A stretch of 64,000 nucleotides of DNA, taken from a virus. Below, piece by piece: positions 46,441-57,600 of the stretch. Position 1 is the first letter of the stretch. Each line of letters starts with the position of its first letter. The stretch covers positions 1 through 64,000 of the IMG/VR virus record IMGVR_UViG_3300036846_000555; one strand, written 5' to 3'. The notes beneath the pieces were generated by a model. The model was given only the letters and a program-made list of their open reading frames with translations, was not told the origin of the DNA and searched no databases. The position numbers and the translations under genes were made by a program.

Positions 46441-47258
46441 TGGCCGACGGGCTGAACATCACGCTCTCCGCCATCGGCGACGGGCTGACCGTCGACAAGA
46501 ACGGGCGGCCGCTGCTGCCGGTCCCGTTCGTGTTCCAGTGCTCGCCGCTGGAGGAGTTCTCGATCGTCCACGCGTTCAACATGGGCACCTACGACACCAT
46601 CGACGACGACCAGTTCGTCCGCCGCGGCTCGCGTCAGCTCGACACCTGGACGTTCGACACGATGGCGATGTACCTCGGCGACGACGGCTACGGCCACTAC
46701 CGGCCCGACTGGGTGCCGTACCCGACCCGCGAGAAGTCCGGCCGCCAGTACCAGCGCCCCGAGTGGTACAAGGACCAGCTCGTCAGCCTGTTCACGGCCG
46801 GGTCGCCGTTCCGGTTCGTCGCCGCGTTCAAGCACTCGACCACGATCCGCCGCGCGTTCGCGGTGCTGACCGCCTTCAACGAGGTGTACAAGCATGGCGA
46901 GGGCGACGCGATCTACTTCCAGGGCGTCGCGTTCCAGGAGTGGCGCGACCCGCGCGGCAAGACGGTGCCGTCGCGCGGCACGCACAAGCTCCCGGCGCAC
47001 GTGCGCTTCCGTTCCGTCGGCGGCCATTACATCGCCTACGACACCGCCAGCAATCGGAACCTCCCGCACGCGAAGGCGGCCTCGACCCTGTCCGATCTCG
47101 CGCGCTACTACTACGGCGACGCGTCGAAGTGGCGCCAGATCGCGAAGGCGAACCACCTGCGCGGCGGCGGCTCGACGTCGTACATCTTCAGCCGCTGGTA
47201 CCCGCACCGGTTGTCCAAGGGCAAGCCGAACGTGACGATGGTGATCCCGAAGAAATGA
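46440..47258 (+). CDS. Tail hub-associated LysM protein, 272 aa
   Basis: TGATG start. The N-terminal 200 residues (GRPLLPVPFVFQCSPLEEFSIVHAFNMGTYD...) are baseplate-like beta, similar to XkdP/gp53-type proteins. About residues 208-272 are LysM-like (STLSDLARYYYGDASKWRQIAKAN, PHRLSKGKPNVTMVIP). LysM binds peptidoglycan; here it likely anchors or guides the hub. Confidence 0.75.
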   Translation: MADGLNITLSAIGDGLTVDKNGRPLLPVPFVFQCSPLEEFSIVHAFNMGTYDTIDDDQFVRRGSRQLDTWTFDTMAMYLGDDGYGHYRPDWVPYPTREKSGRQYQRPEWYKDQLVSLFTAGSPFRFVAAFKHSTTIRRAFAVLTAFNEVYKHGEGDAIYFQGVAFQEWRDPRGKTVPSRGTHKLPAHVRFRSVGGHYIAYDTASNRNLPHAKAASTLSDLARYYYGDASKWRQIAKANHLRGGGSTSYIFSRWYPHRLSKGKPNVTMVIPKK

Positions 47259-48838
47259 CCACGCCCGTCATCAGCGCGGCGCAGCGCCACATGGAGATCC
47301 ACTTCGAAAAGGTCGCCGTCAGCGGGCTGGAGCAGACCATCTCCACGCCGGACATCTGGAAGACCCGGATCCGTCTGCTCGCGCGCGGCCAGGGCCAGAC
47401 GATCGACATCTCCAGCCTGGTCGACAACCTCACGTGGCAGGACGAGTCCTCCGACGATCTCGCGAACATCAACACGCAGGCGGCGCTGACCGGCTCGATC
47501 ACGCTGCACAAGCCGCCGCTGCGCCAGTACAAGACGCTGGCGCCGCTGCTCTACCCCGGCGAGTCGCTGAGCGCCCGCGTCGTCAAGTCCGGCTCGCAGG
47601 AGCGCTCCGGCTTTGGCGCGATGGGCGTCGTGATCATCTGCCAGGTCGGCTACGGCAACCAGTACTCCAACGTGTGGGCGATGCGCGTCGGGCCGGGCTA
47701 CGACTCGGGCGTGGCCGACACGGTGACGCTGTCGGACGGAAGCTGGAACCTGAATCTCACCGACGACCTGTGGACGCTCGCGCAGACCGTCGCCGACTTC
47801 AAGTACACGGCGGGCAAGACGTCACGCAAGCAGGGCTGGCGGTGCGACCAGATCGCCCACGACGTGTGCCAACGCTACCGGGTGCCGGTCCGCACGCTGT
47901 CGCAGGGCACCGCGTACTTCTCGATGGCGATCTCCTCGACGGCGCTGACCTCGCCGGTGCATGTCATCACCGCCGCCTACCACGAGGAGACCAAGCGGAC
48001 CGGGCGCACGTTCATCATCCGCTGGGGCGCGCCGGACGCCAAGCACCCGTTCGGCGCGCTGGAGGTGGTCCCGATGCGCCGCAACCGCGCGCTGTACAAG
48101 TTCCGCGAGCAGCTTCTCGACGCCACGCTCACCCGCAGCCAGGATCCCGGCTTCGCGACCGTCATCGAGGCCCGCGGCCAGATGAAGGGCAAGGGCGGCA
48201 AGACGCGCAAGATCACCCAGACCACGCTGAACGCCTCCGCGATCAAGCGGTTCGGGTTCATCCGCAAGACGGTCAGCTTCGGGTCGGTGTCGTCCGAGCT
48301 GGAGCTGCAGATCCTCGCCAAGCGCGCGCTCGCGCAGCGCCTGACGCCGTTACGCACCGCCGAGATCAACCATCCGGGGATCGCCACCATCCGCCGCGGC
48401 GACGCGATCCGCATCGACCTGCCCGAGGAGGGCTACGGCAACGTGGCGCTCACGTCGCTCGCGGCGCCCGGGACGAAGGGCCAGAGCAAGGCGTACATCG
48501 CGGCGCTGCAGGCCGCCGAGAAGTCCGACCCGACGATGTTCAGCCAGGCGAACCCGGCGGTGGCGGCGCAGGCCGCCGCGGGCGCGGGCTCCTCGACCAC
48601 CCCGAAGGCGGACGCGAACACGCCCGCGATGCTGCCGACCTCCAACCAGGGCATCGCGTTCGTGGTCACGGCCGCGCACGCGGTCGCGGCCGGGAGCTAC
48701 ACGATGGATCTGACGACCGGCTTCATCGACGTGCTCGACCCCAACGAGGTCCGCGCCCAGGTGGACAAGGCGATCCGCGACTGGAAGGCGGCGTCCAAGC
48801 CGTCGACGCCCGCGAAGACCGCGAAGGCGAAGCACTGA
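47255..48838 (+). CDS. Baseplate hub protein (gpD/XkdQ-like), 527 aa
   Basis: ATGACC coupled start. RIRLLARGQGQTIDISSLVDNLTWQDESSDDLANINTQAALT, then QIAHDVCQRYRVPVRTLSQG and a C-terminal DLTTGFIDVLDPNEV. These match the gpD-like tail hub family of contractile phages. It carries the spike protein. A low-complexity Ala/Thr linker lies near residues 415-450. Confidence 0.75.
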   Translation: MTTPVISAAQRHMEIHFEKVAVSGLEQTISTPDIWKTRIRLLARGQGQTIDISSLVDNLTWQDESSDDLANINTQAALTGSITLHKPPLRQYKTLAPLLYPGESLSARVVKSGSQERSGFGAMGVVIICQVGYGNQYSNVWAMRVGPGYDSGVADTVTLSDGSWNLNLTDDLWTLAQTVADFKYTAGKTSRKQGWRCDQIAHDVCQRYRVPVRTLSQGTAYFSMAISSTALTSPVHVITAAYHEETKRTGRTFIIRWGAPDAKHPFGALEVVPMRRNRALYKFREQLLDATLTRSQDPGFATVIEARGQMKGKGGKTRKITQTTLNASAIKRFGFIRKTVSFGSVSSELELQILAKRALAQRLTPLRTAEINHPGIATIRRGDAIRIDLPEEGYGNVALTSLAAPGTKGQSKAYIAALQAAEKSDPTMFSQANPAVAAQAAAGAGSSTTPKADANTPAMLPTSNQGIAFVVTAAHAVAAGSYTMDLTTGFIDVLDPNEVRAQVDKAIRDWKAASKPSTPAKTAKAKH

Positions 48839-49185
48839 TGCTCGGGCCCGAACCGCTCGTGCTCGCGGGCCGCCAGGCGTTCCTGGATGCGCAGGCCGAG
48901 TTCGCCGGGATCGTCGCGCCGCTCGGCTTCTTCACCGTGAGCTGGTACGGGTCGCAGATGTCCGACGAGCGCGGCAGCTTCGGGATCGTCGACCCGGCGA
49001 TGGGGCTCGCGAACTCCGTCGGCGACGTCGTCGAGGTCGGCTACGGCGGGGACACGGTACGCGTGTACGTGATCGGCTCCCAGGCCGGGCTCGGCACCGA
49101 CCTCGGCATCACCCGACGCTCCTACCTGGCGCTCGGCCTGCTCGCGGTCGAGCCGATCACGGCGACTGTGGGGACGGTGACATGA
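48838..49185 (+). CDS. Baseplate spike/gpV-like protein, 115 aa
   Basis: ATGCTC start coupled to the hub. YGSQMSDERGSFGIVDPAMGLANSVGDVVEVGYGGDTVRVYVIG. A short beta domain in the place of the spike/gp45 or OB-fold hub adaptor. Assignment rests mainly on position. Confidence 0.5.
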   Translation: MLGPEPLVLAGRQAFLDAQAEFAGIVAPLGFFTVSWYGSQMSDERGSFGIVDPAMGLANSVGDVVEVGYGGDTVRVYVIGSQAGLGTDLGITRRSYLALGLLAVEPITATVGTVT

Positions 49186-52100
49186 CCGGCAAGCTCGCGC
49201 TGCGCGACGCGTTGAACAAGCACGGCCAGCGGATGGTCGAGAAGCACAAGGGGTCGCACTGGGCGTCGGTCATCGACACGACCCCGCTGACGCTCGACAT
49301 CCACGACTACGACCACAACGTGTTTGAGGGCGACGACTTCTCGCTGTCGCAGTCGCTGACCAGCTACCGCCAGTCGGTCGGCCTGCACGTCGATGATCTC
49401 GTGCTGCTGCAGGACGTCGGCGACGCGTGGGTGGCGGTCGACGTCGTCTCGGACAAGCCCGTCCCCGCGCTCGGCGGCGGCAAGGTCGGCCCGACGGGTC
49501 CCATCGGCCCGCAGGGCCCGATTGGCAACACGGGCCCTATCGGCGCGCAGGGCCCCATCGGCAACACGGGCGCGCAGGGACCGATCGGTAACACCGGGCC
49601 GCAGGGGGCGCAGGGGCCGCAGGGCGTCCAGGGCGTGCAGGGCGCGGTCGGTCCGGCCGGGCAGTCGTTCACGTACCGCGGGGCGTGGGCCAGCGGCACC
49701 GCCTACGTGCTCGACGACGTCGTCACCGGCTCGGACGGGTCGAGCTACATCGCGATGCAGGCCAACACCGGGCATGACCCGACAACCGACTCGGCGCACA
49801 CGTATTGGTCGCCGATGGCGATCCACGGCGCGACCGGCCCGCAGGGCGCGCAGGGCGCGCAGGGGGTCGCCGGGCCGACCGGCCCGAAGGGCGACCAGGG
49901 ACTCATAGGAACGACGGGGAACACCGGCCCGACGGGTCCCGCGGGCGGGCTCCTGTACACCCAGACGATCGGCGACGGTTCCAGCACGCAGTTCGTCGTC
50001 ACTCACGGGCTCGGCACGGTCTCCGTCCAGGTGACCGTGTATCAGACCGCGGCGCCGCACGCCGAGGTCACCGCCGAGATCGCGCACACCGACGCGAACA
50101 CGATCACCGTGACGACGACCGCCGTGCCCGCGTCGGGCGAGTTCACGGTGGCGGTCAACAGCCCGGGCGGCCCCGGGCCGCAGGGGCCGGTCGGTCCGCG
50201 CGGCTCGCAGTTCAACACGTACACCGGCTCGGGGACGCCGCCGACGGGCACCTTCCCCGGCGAGAGGGACGGCGATCAGGCGGTGCGGGCCAGCGACGGC
50301 GAGATGTTCCAGCGCGTCAACGGCGTCTGGGTGGATCAGGGATGGAGGAGCGTCGGCGCCACCTACGACAGCGATCAGATCGGCACCGTCAAGACCTACA
50401 GCGGCGCGACGATCCCGACCAACTGGATGCTGGCGGACGGCCGTGCGCTACAACGCGCCTCCTACCCCGACCTGTTCACGGCGCTGGGCGGCACGTCGAG
50501 CCCGTGGGGATTGCCGGACTCCGCGACGTTCAACATCCCCGATCTGCGCAGCCGCATGCTGGTCGCGGCCGGTCAGGGCGCTGGTCTGACCGCTCGGGCG
50601 ATGGCTGCCGCCAGCGGCTCGGAGAGCGTCACGCTCGACGCGACGATGATCCCTGGGCACAGCCACCAGTTCAACGTCAACTCGGGCTACATCTCCAGCG
50701 ACCATTCGCACTCTCTGAACATCAACAGCGGTGGCGCGAGCGCTCGGCACAACCACTACACGGTCGGTAATCAACAGGCAGTGCCATCGGCGGGAAGCTG
50801 GCCGCTGGCGGGCGGCGGCGCGAGCATCAGCGCCGGGGCCTACCCGTATATGTACCCCGGAGCGAACTTCACCCCCAACCAGGTTGGGACCAGCAACGAC
50901 CTGCAGGACCACGGGCACAACGTCAGCGGCGGCACGAGCGGGGTCAGCGCCAACCACTACCACAACGTCGCCGGAGGAACCGACAACGGCAGCGGCGGCG
51001 GGCTGTCGCACTCCAACATGCCGCCCTGGTGTGCGATCGCGATGATCGTCAAGGTGACCGGCGCGCAGATCAATCCTGGCGGCGCGCTGCAGGGCGCCAC
51101 GGGTCAGCGCGGCGCGATCTGGTACATCTGGAACGGGGCGGGCATCCCGCCCGCGGGCACGTTCGTCGGCGAGCTGGACGGCGATTGGGCGATCCGTCAG
51201 TCCGATGGCGAGAACTTTGAGCGCGTCGGCGGGGTGTGGGTTGATCAGAACTTCACGAACCGCACGAACGCGACGCCGGTTGCCGCGAGGGGGTATGGCG
51301 TCGGGACGCTCACCTTGACCTCTGGGGCGTTCACGAAGATCCCTCTGGACACGATCGACCATGACACGGGCGGGAATATGTCAACCGCGACCGGGCGGTT
51401 TACCTGCCCGTCGCCCGGCTGGTATCAGGCGAGCGGCTCGGTGGAGACCCCTGTCGCAGCGGGCGCGCGCGCTATTGCCGCCATCTTCAAGAACGGAACC
51501 GAGGTCTCGCGAGGCTCGGGCGGGACGGCCGACACCAACGTCACGGTCAGTGCCGCCCTGTACTGCGCTGCTGGCGACTACCTGGAGCTGTGGGCTTACA
51601 ACTCGGGAGCCGTAACTGGCAACATTCCGGGCGGCGGCCAGTTCCGCTATCTCTCCGTGGCGCTGATCACCGCGGGCTCGGGACCGCAGGGCGCCCGCGG
51701 CGCAATCTGGTTCACCTACAACGGGACCGGGACGCCCGCCACGGGTACGTTCAGCAACGAGGCCGACAACGACATGGCGATGCGCTCGTCAGACGGCGAG
51801 GTGTTCAAGCGCGTCTCGGGAGCATGGGTCGATCAGGGGTGGAAGGCGACGGCAGGGATCACGCAGACGCCAACGGCGGTGCGCATGCGCCGCGCTGCGG
51901 CGTTCTCACTCACCGCGAACACATGGATGAGACTCCCGCTCGATACTGCCGATTTCGATACCGCCGGGATGGCGAGCGTCGCCAACGGACGCGTCAACAT
52001 TCTGACCGACGGGGTGTACCAAGTCGATGCGAACGTCCTGCTCAACGCGAGCGCCACCGGTACCTACACCACCGTCGCGTGCGGAATCTATAAGAACGGC

Positions 52101-53903
52101 GCGCAATACAGCCAGAACTATTCGCAGCCTGCAATCCAGATACTGGGGTCTGCCACGGCCTCCGACAAGATCCAGTGCAAGGCGGGCGATTATCTTGAGC
52201 TGTACGCCCTCAACTCGCAGGGTCTGACGACGTGGTCCGGGGTCAGCGCGAACTACTTGTCTGTGGCGCTGATCGCTGCCGGGCCTGGTCCACAGGGGCA
52301 GCGCGGCTCCAACTGGTTCACGTACACGGGCGCGGGCACACCCGCTGCCGGGACGTTCACCGGCGAGCTTGACGGCGACATGGCGGTCAGGGCATCCGAT
52401 GGCGAGGTGTTCCGCCGCATCGCTGGCGCGTGGGCGGACCAGAACTGGAAGCAATCGACCGGCATGGCGACGATGGATAAGTGGCATCAGGTCGGGCAGC
52501 CCGGTGAGCCCGCTTTCCTCAACGCTTGGGTGAACTATGGCGGCACGTATGCGCCCGCGCAGTTCCGGAAGTACCCCGACGGGACGGTCAGGATCCGTGG
52601 GCTCGTGCAGGCCGGAGCCAGCAGCACGGCGGTGTTCACGCTACCGCCCGGCTACCGTCCGCAGACCGGCCAGCAGATCATCAACGCCACGGACATCAAC
52701 GCAGAGGTCCACTCGCGCTTGGAGATCTACCCCGACGGGACGGTGATCCTCATCTGGGTGGCTCCCGGCGGCAGCGGCTACGCCTCGATCAACTGCAACT
52801 TCGACACCGACACGGTGACGAACTACGCGGTTGGCACGCGGGGGGCGAACTGGTTCGCGTATAGCGGCGCGGGCGTGCCGCCGACGCCGTCGTTCACCGG
52901 CGAGATCGACAACGACATGGCCGTGCGCACCTCCGACAGCGAGGTGTTCAAACGGATCGCCGGAGTGTGGACCGACCAGAGCTACAAGGCTGGCGTGAAC
53001 ATCACGTCAACAGCACAGGTCACGGCACGGATGCACGTGGGGGCAGCCCAGACAACGAACGGCTGGACGAAGGTCGCGCTTGACACGATCGACTTCGACG
53101 CGAGCGCCACCGTTGCCGACCTACCGAATCATCGGATGATCGCTCCCACGACCGGCTACTACCGGATCACGGGCCTCGTCACCTGGGGCGGGTCAACGTG
53201 GACGGGGACTTGCATCGCTTCGGTTTACGTGAACGGAGTCGAGACCCGTGGGATGGAGCAGTACGCCACCGGGAACGGCAGCGACTTGCGGAGCTTCCTG
53301 GTTGACGATGTCTTCCGTCTGAAGCAGGGCGATGTCGTCGAGCTGTGGGCCTACTCAGCCGTGGGCTTCAGTCTCAACGTCGGCCCGGTGGCGGGGTGCT
53401 TCCTGTCCATGACGCTGGATACGGCCGGGCCCGGCCCGCAAGGACCGCCAGGACCGGGACCGGGCGGCTCGGTGCAGCGCAACATCGGCAAGTACGCGGG
53501 CTACAACACGATGTCCGGGAGTGCCAACATCCTGGACGGAGCAGGCGGCGGAGGTGCCGGGAACGCGCTGATCCTGACGGTCACGCCGACCGTGCCGTCG
53601 TGGTGGGAGGTCAACTTCTACTGCGCGAACATCCTGGCGGTATCGGCCGCGTACTACTACACGCAGCTCACAATGGGCCTCTCGCCCGCCGACCTGGATG
53701 GAATCAGCGCCACCGACGGCTGGGTGATCACGCAGCACAGCCAGGTGCAGACCTACGAGGGCCGCGCGTTCCTGCGTATCTTCCGGCTGGCGGCGAATCA
53801 GACGTACACGATCACACCGGCGCTCGCAACCTCGGGCGGCTCGTTCCAGTACTACACCGCGCCGTCACACCTCTGGATCGAAGGGAAACTATGGCCGCAG
53901 TAG
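49182..53903 (+). CDS. Giant tail fibre: collagen, collar and C1q-like domains, 1573 aa
   Basis: ATGACC coupled start. N-terminal region ([21 protein letters not shown]) binds the baseplate. Collagen Gly-X-Y follows (residues about 105-155, [16 protein letters not shown]...). A tail-collar domain is at about 402-470 ([35 protein letters not shown]). Then three C1q/TNF-like jelly-roll domains ([36 protein letters not shown]) plus a TLPPGYRP module. All are joined by a linker ([22 protein letters not shown], DGEVFxRIxGxWxDQ) that occurs five times. Receptor-binding fibre. Confidence 0.85.
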   Translation: MTGKLALRDALNKHGQRMVEKHKGSHWASVIDTTPLTLDIHDYDHNVFEGDDFSLSQSLTSYRQSVGLHVDDLVLLQDVGDAWVAVDVVSDKPVPALGGGKVGPTGPIGPQGPIGNTGPIGAQGPIGNTGAQGPIGNTGPQGAQGPQGVQGVQGAVGPAGQSFTYRGAWASGTAYVLDDVVTGSDGSSYIAMQANTGHDPTTDSAHTYWSPMAIHGATGPQGAQGAQGVAGPTGPKGDQGLIGTTGNTGPTGPAGGLLYTQTIGDGSSTQFVVTHGLGTVSVQVTVYQTAAPHAEVTAEIAHTDANTITVTTTAVPASGEFTVAVNSPGGPGPQGPVGPRGSQFNTYTGSGTPPTGTFPGERDGDQAVRASDGEMFQRVNGVWVDQGWRSVGATYDSDQIGTVKTYSGATIPTNWMLADGRALQRASYPDLFTALGGTSSPWGLPDSATFNIPDLRSRMLVAAGQGAGLTARAMAAASGSESVTLDATMIPGHSHQFNVNSGYISSDHSHSLNINSGGASARHNHYTVGNQQAVPSAGSWPLAGGGASISAGAYPYMYPGANFTPNQVGTSNDLQDHGHNVSGGTSGVSANHYHNVAGGTDNGSGGGLSHSNMPPWCAIAMIVKVTGAQINPGGALQGATGQRGAIWYIWNGAGIPPAGTFVGELDGDWAIRQSDGENFERVGGVWVDQNFTNRTNATPVAARGYGVGTLTLTSGAFTKIPLDTIDHDTGGNMSTATGRFTCPSPGWYQASGSVETPVAAGARAIAAIFKNGTEVSRGSGGTADTNVTVSAALYCAAGDYLELWAYNSGAVTGNIPGGGQFRYLSVALITAGSGPQGARGAIWFTYNGTGTPATGTFSNEADNDMAMRSSDGEVFKRVSGAWVDQGWKATAGITQTPTAVRMRRAAAFSLTANTWMRLPLDTADFDTAGMASVANGRVNILTDGVYQVDANVLLNASATGTYTTVACGIYKNGAQYSQNYSQPAIQILGSATASDKIQCKAGDYLELYALNSQGLTTWSGVSANYLSVALIAAGPGPQGQRGSNWFTYTGAGTPAAGTFTGELDGDMAVRASDGEVFRRIAGAWADQNWKQSTGMATMDKWHQVGQPGEPAFLNAWVNYGGTYAPAQFRKYPDGTVRIRGLVQAGASSTAVFTLPPGYRPQTGQQIINATDINAEVHSRLEIYPDGTVILIWVAPGGSGYASINCNFDTDTVTNYAVGTRGANWFAYSGAGVPPTPSFTGEIDNDMAVRTSDSEVFKRIAGVWTDQSYKAGVNITSTAQVTARMHVGAAQTTNGWTKVALDTIDFDASATVADLPNHRMIAPTTGYYRITGLVTWGGSTWTGTCIASVYVNGVETRGMEQYATGNGSDLRSFLVDDVFRLKQGDVVELWAYSAVGFSLNVGPVAGCFLSMTLDTAGPGPQGPPGPGPGGSVQRNIGKYAGYNTMSGSANILDGAGGGGAGNALILTVTPTVPSWWEVNFYCANILAVSAAYYYTQLTMGLSPADLDGISATDGWVITQHSQVQTYEGRAFLRIFRLAANQTYTITPALATSGGSFQYYTAPSHLWIEGKLWPQ

Positions 53904-54268
53904 GGACATACGCGTTCGTGGACAAGACCGAGGGCGTGGTGACGAATCTCATCACCGCAGGTGAGGAAATCCACCCTGCCGACATCCGTGAGGACACGCA
54001 CTGGGTGGTGGACGTGACCGACCTGCCCACGCAGCCCGAGATCGGCTGGGCGTACGACGGGGCGACGTTTACTGAGCCCGTCGCTGACGTCAACCGCCGG
54101 TCGCTGAACCAAAAGGCTGCGAACGCGTTGAAGGGCAACCAGACGTTCCAGGCGCTGCAGTCGCCCACTAACGCGCAGGTGCTGGCGCAGGTGCAGGCGC
54201 TCACCCGGCAGGCGACTGCGCTGATCCGACTGGTGGCAGATCAGCTCGACACGACGGACGGGGCATAA
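53891..54268 (+). CDS. Fibre-associated protein, 125 aa
   Basis: ATG 53891 overlaps the fibre stop. YAFVDKTEGVVTNLITAGEEIHPADIREDTHWVVDVTDL, PEIGWAYDGATFTEPV, then a helix (NALKGNQTFQALQSPTNAQVLAQVQAL). Similar in plan to the N-terminal half of the product at 59122, so likely paralogues, of a type found beside tail fibres and called fibre-assembly proteins. Confidence 0.65.
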   Translation: MAAVGTYAFVDKTEGVVTNLITAGEEIHPADIREDTHWVVDVTDLPTQPEIGWAYDGATFTEPVADVNRRSLNQKAANALKGNQTFQALQSPTNAQVLAQVQALTRQATALIRLVADQLDTTDGA

Positions 54269-54270
54269 CA

Positions 54271-54603
54271 ATGCCGATCTACATCGTTTTCGTAGTCAAC
54301 CAGTCTCCGGCGGAGACCGATATAGCTCCGACGTGGGCGATGCTCAACCGGGCGGACAGCCCCGAGGACGCGGTGCAGGAGATCATTGCGACTGGCATGC
54401 TGCCGCCCAGCGACGAGGTCTACGTCAGCGACGTGACCGACGCGGACATCTTCATGGTGGAGCGCACGATCGACGTGACGATCAAGCCGGTGCCGTCCGG
54501 GGACCCGCCGCTGGTCCAGCATCTGGCCGCGGAGCTGCCCGCGGAGAGTCTTCCCGTCTCGGAGGACGTTCCCGTGTCGGGCAACGGGGGCGCTGGTGCC
54601 TGA
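54271..54603 (+). CDS. Hypothetical protein between fibre genes, 110 aa
   Basis: Two bp after the previous stop. YIVFVVNQSPAETDIAPTWAMLNRADSPEDAVQEII, VYVSDVTDADIFMVERTIDVTIK; a small alpha/beta domain with a disordered acidic tail (PAESLPVSEDVPVSG). Overlaps the next GTG by 8 bp. Confidence 0.6.
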   Translation: MPIYIVFVVNQSPAETDIAPTWAMLNRADSPEDAVQEIIATGMLPPSDEVYVSDVTDADIFMVERTIDVTIKPVPSGDPPLVQHLAAELPAESLPVSEDVPVSGNGGAGA

Positions 54604-57600
54604 CACCATCGGCAGGCTCCGCGCCCCGCGGCTCGCGAGCGCTCCGGCCTCCCCGGCCCGCGGCGAGGAGTACTACGACCTCGGGCTCGACCAGCTCCTG
54701 TACTGGAACGGGACGAAGTGGATCGCTGGCGCCGGGAGCGGTAACGGCGGAGGCGGTGGCGGTGGCGCCGGGCACACGATCCAGGACGAAGGGGCTGCGC
54801 TACCGGCGCGCACCAATTTGAACTTCAAGGGCGCGGGCGTCACGGCGACCGACAACGGAGCCAGCAGCTCGACGGACGTGACGATCCCCGGTGGGATGGC
54901 GGCGACCGTGGCGGCGCGCGCGTACCGCAATGCAGCGGTTGCGCTTGCCACCGGCTGGACGAAGATCCCGCTCGATACGGTGTCCTTCGACACGTCTGGG
55001 ATCGTGCAGGTTGCCCAGGGGCGCATACAGGTTCAGCAGGCGGGCTACTACCAGATCTCCGGTGGCCTGGGGGAGATCACCTATGCGGTAGGTGACTTCG
55101 TGTGCTCGATCTACGTCAACGGGGTCGAGCGCAACCGGGGGTCGCGAGCTTCGGTTGCAGCAAACTGGAACGCCTCCGAGGTGGCGGCCACGCTCCAGCT
55201 CAACGCTGGGGATTACGTCGAGATCTGGGCGTTCTGCATGGCGGCCCAGACGCTCAATGCTGGTCAAGCGAACAACAACTATCTGTCGCTGTCGCTGATC
55301 TCGTCGCTGACAGCTACGGCGGCGCCGGTCACCGCTGCGCGCGGTTATCGCAACGCTGCATTCACGGGTGTGGCGGCTCAGTGGAACAAGATCGCGCTTG
55401 ACACCACCGTCTTCGATCCCGGCGGCAACCTGCAGCTTGCCAATGGCCGCTACGTCGCACCGGCGACTGGGCAGTATCAGGTCAACGGCGAGACCGCGTG
55501 GCAGCCGGGCGCCGCCAATACGAACCTCATGTCCCACGCCGCGATCTACGTCAATGGCGCGCTGCGAACCACGGGCGGAGTTATGCCCTACACGGACAGC
55601 TCCGGCTACGTCCGCGCGAACGTCAGCGATGTCCTCAATCTGAACGCTGGCGACTACGTTGAGCTTTATAGCTACACCAGCGGGGCGTGGCCGCTCATGA
55701 CGGGGACGGGCCCCGCCTACAACTACTTGTCGATTGTTCAGGTCGGTCAGCAGTCCCAGCTTCAGAGCGGTCTGACCACGGGAGCGGTGGCCGCGCGGGC
55801 GTACCGCAATGCTGCGCTCACGCTCGCTGCCAACTTCGTCAAGGTTCCGCTCGACGCGATCTCCTTCGACACGGCGGGAATAGTGCAGACCGCCAACGGC
55901 CGCATCCAGATTCAGACGCCGGGCTACTACCAAGTTGACGCCCTCGTGAACTACGTCCCTGGTGCGAGTTCGTTCTTCATCGTGTCGGTGTACGTCAACG
56001 GCGTGGAACGGGCGCGCGGCAGCCAGATTCAGGCGTCGGTCTCAAACAACACCGCCTTTTCGGCCGCAGATGTAATGCAGCTCAACGCGGGCGACTACCT
56101 TGAGCTATGGGCATACGGGTCCGGGCCAGTGAGCCCTGGACCATCGGTGACGTATCTGGCGGTGTCGATGGTCGCAGCGTTGCCGAGCACGCCTGCGCCG
56201 GTCACCGTTGCCCGCGCATACCGGCAGGCAGCCCTCTCGATCGGTGCTGCTGCGTGGACGAAGATCCCCGTCGATACCGTCTCCACCGATCCCGGCGGGA
56301 ACATGGCGCTCGGCAGCGGTCGGTACGTGTGCCCCGCGTCGGGCTGGTATCAGGCCAATCTCGGCGCGACGCTGAGCGCGTCAGCGGGCGGCGCGATGGG
56401 CGTCTGCCTCTACAAGAACGGCGCGCAGGTCTCCAAGGAGATCTTGACCGAGGCAACGCCGACCGCCTCGGGGGTGCTGAGCGCGCACGGCTCAGACATC
56501 GTGCAATGCAACGCCGGGGACTACCTGGAGATGTACGTCTACACCAGCCAGGCGCTCAGCCTGCTCGTCGAGGCCGACGTCAACTTCCTGTCGGTCGTGA
56601 TGGTCGGGCAGACGGCGGCGGTGTACGCGACGGCGATGCAGACGGCTGCTCGGGCATACCTCATGGCGGCGTTCAGCCTCACGAGCAGTTGGCACAAGAT
56701 ACCCGTCGATACGCTCAGCTTTGACGCGAGCGGCGGGGCCATGCAGCTCGCCACCGGGCGCTACGTGTGCCCGACCGCGGGTTACTACTCGGTAGAGGGT
56801 TGCGTCGTGGTGAACAACACCACGAATGCGCTGCTTATAGCTGGGATCTACAAGAACGGAGCGAGGGTCGCGCAGGGCAGCGGCTTGGCGGCGGTGAACA
56901 CGTATGCCGAGTCGCATGTCAATGTGGCCGACGTCGTCCAGTGCAACGCTGGCGACTACCTCGAACTGTGGGGTTACGCCAGTGCGACGGAGCCTCTTTT
57001 CAACGACCCTACGAGCAACTACCTCTCCGTGGTCAAGGTCGATGTCGGTGGGCAGCGTGGAGCCCAGTGGTACACCTACACCGGCTCGGGGACGCCGCCC
57101 GCGAGCACATTCGCGGGCGAGCAGGACGGCGATCAGTGCGTGCGCTCGTCTGACAGCGAGGTGTTCAGGCGGGTCAGTGGGGCGTGGGTCGATCAGGGCT
57201 ACGCGATGGGCTACGCGATGCAGACCGCCGCGCTGCTGTACCGCAGCGCGGCGTACAGCACGACCGCAGGCACGCAGAAGGTCCCGCTCGACGCGACGAC
57301 CTTCGACGCGGGCGGCAATGTCACGCTTGCCACCAGCCGCTACGTGTGCCCGGTCGCAGGCTACTACCAGGTCAACGGCGTTATTACGGCGGGCGGCGCG
57401 ACCAGCAGCACACAGTCGATGCAGGCGATGATCTACAAGAACGGGGCCACCGCGTGCGCCGGGGGCGTCGTTGGCGGCAACCCTGGCGGGATCGGCGTCC
57501 CGGTGTCGGCCGTCCTGCAGTGTGCTGCGGGCGACTATCTGGAGCTGTACGTCTGGGCTCAGCCTGCCGGGCTTGCCTTGAGTAACAGCGCCGCCACGGT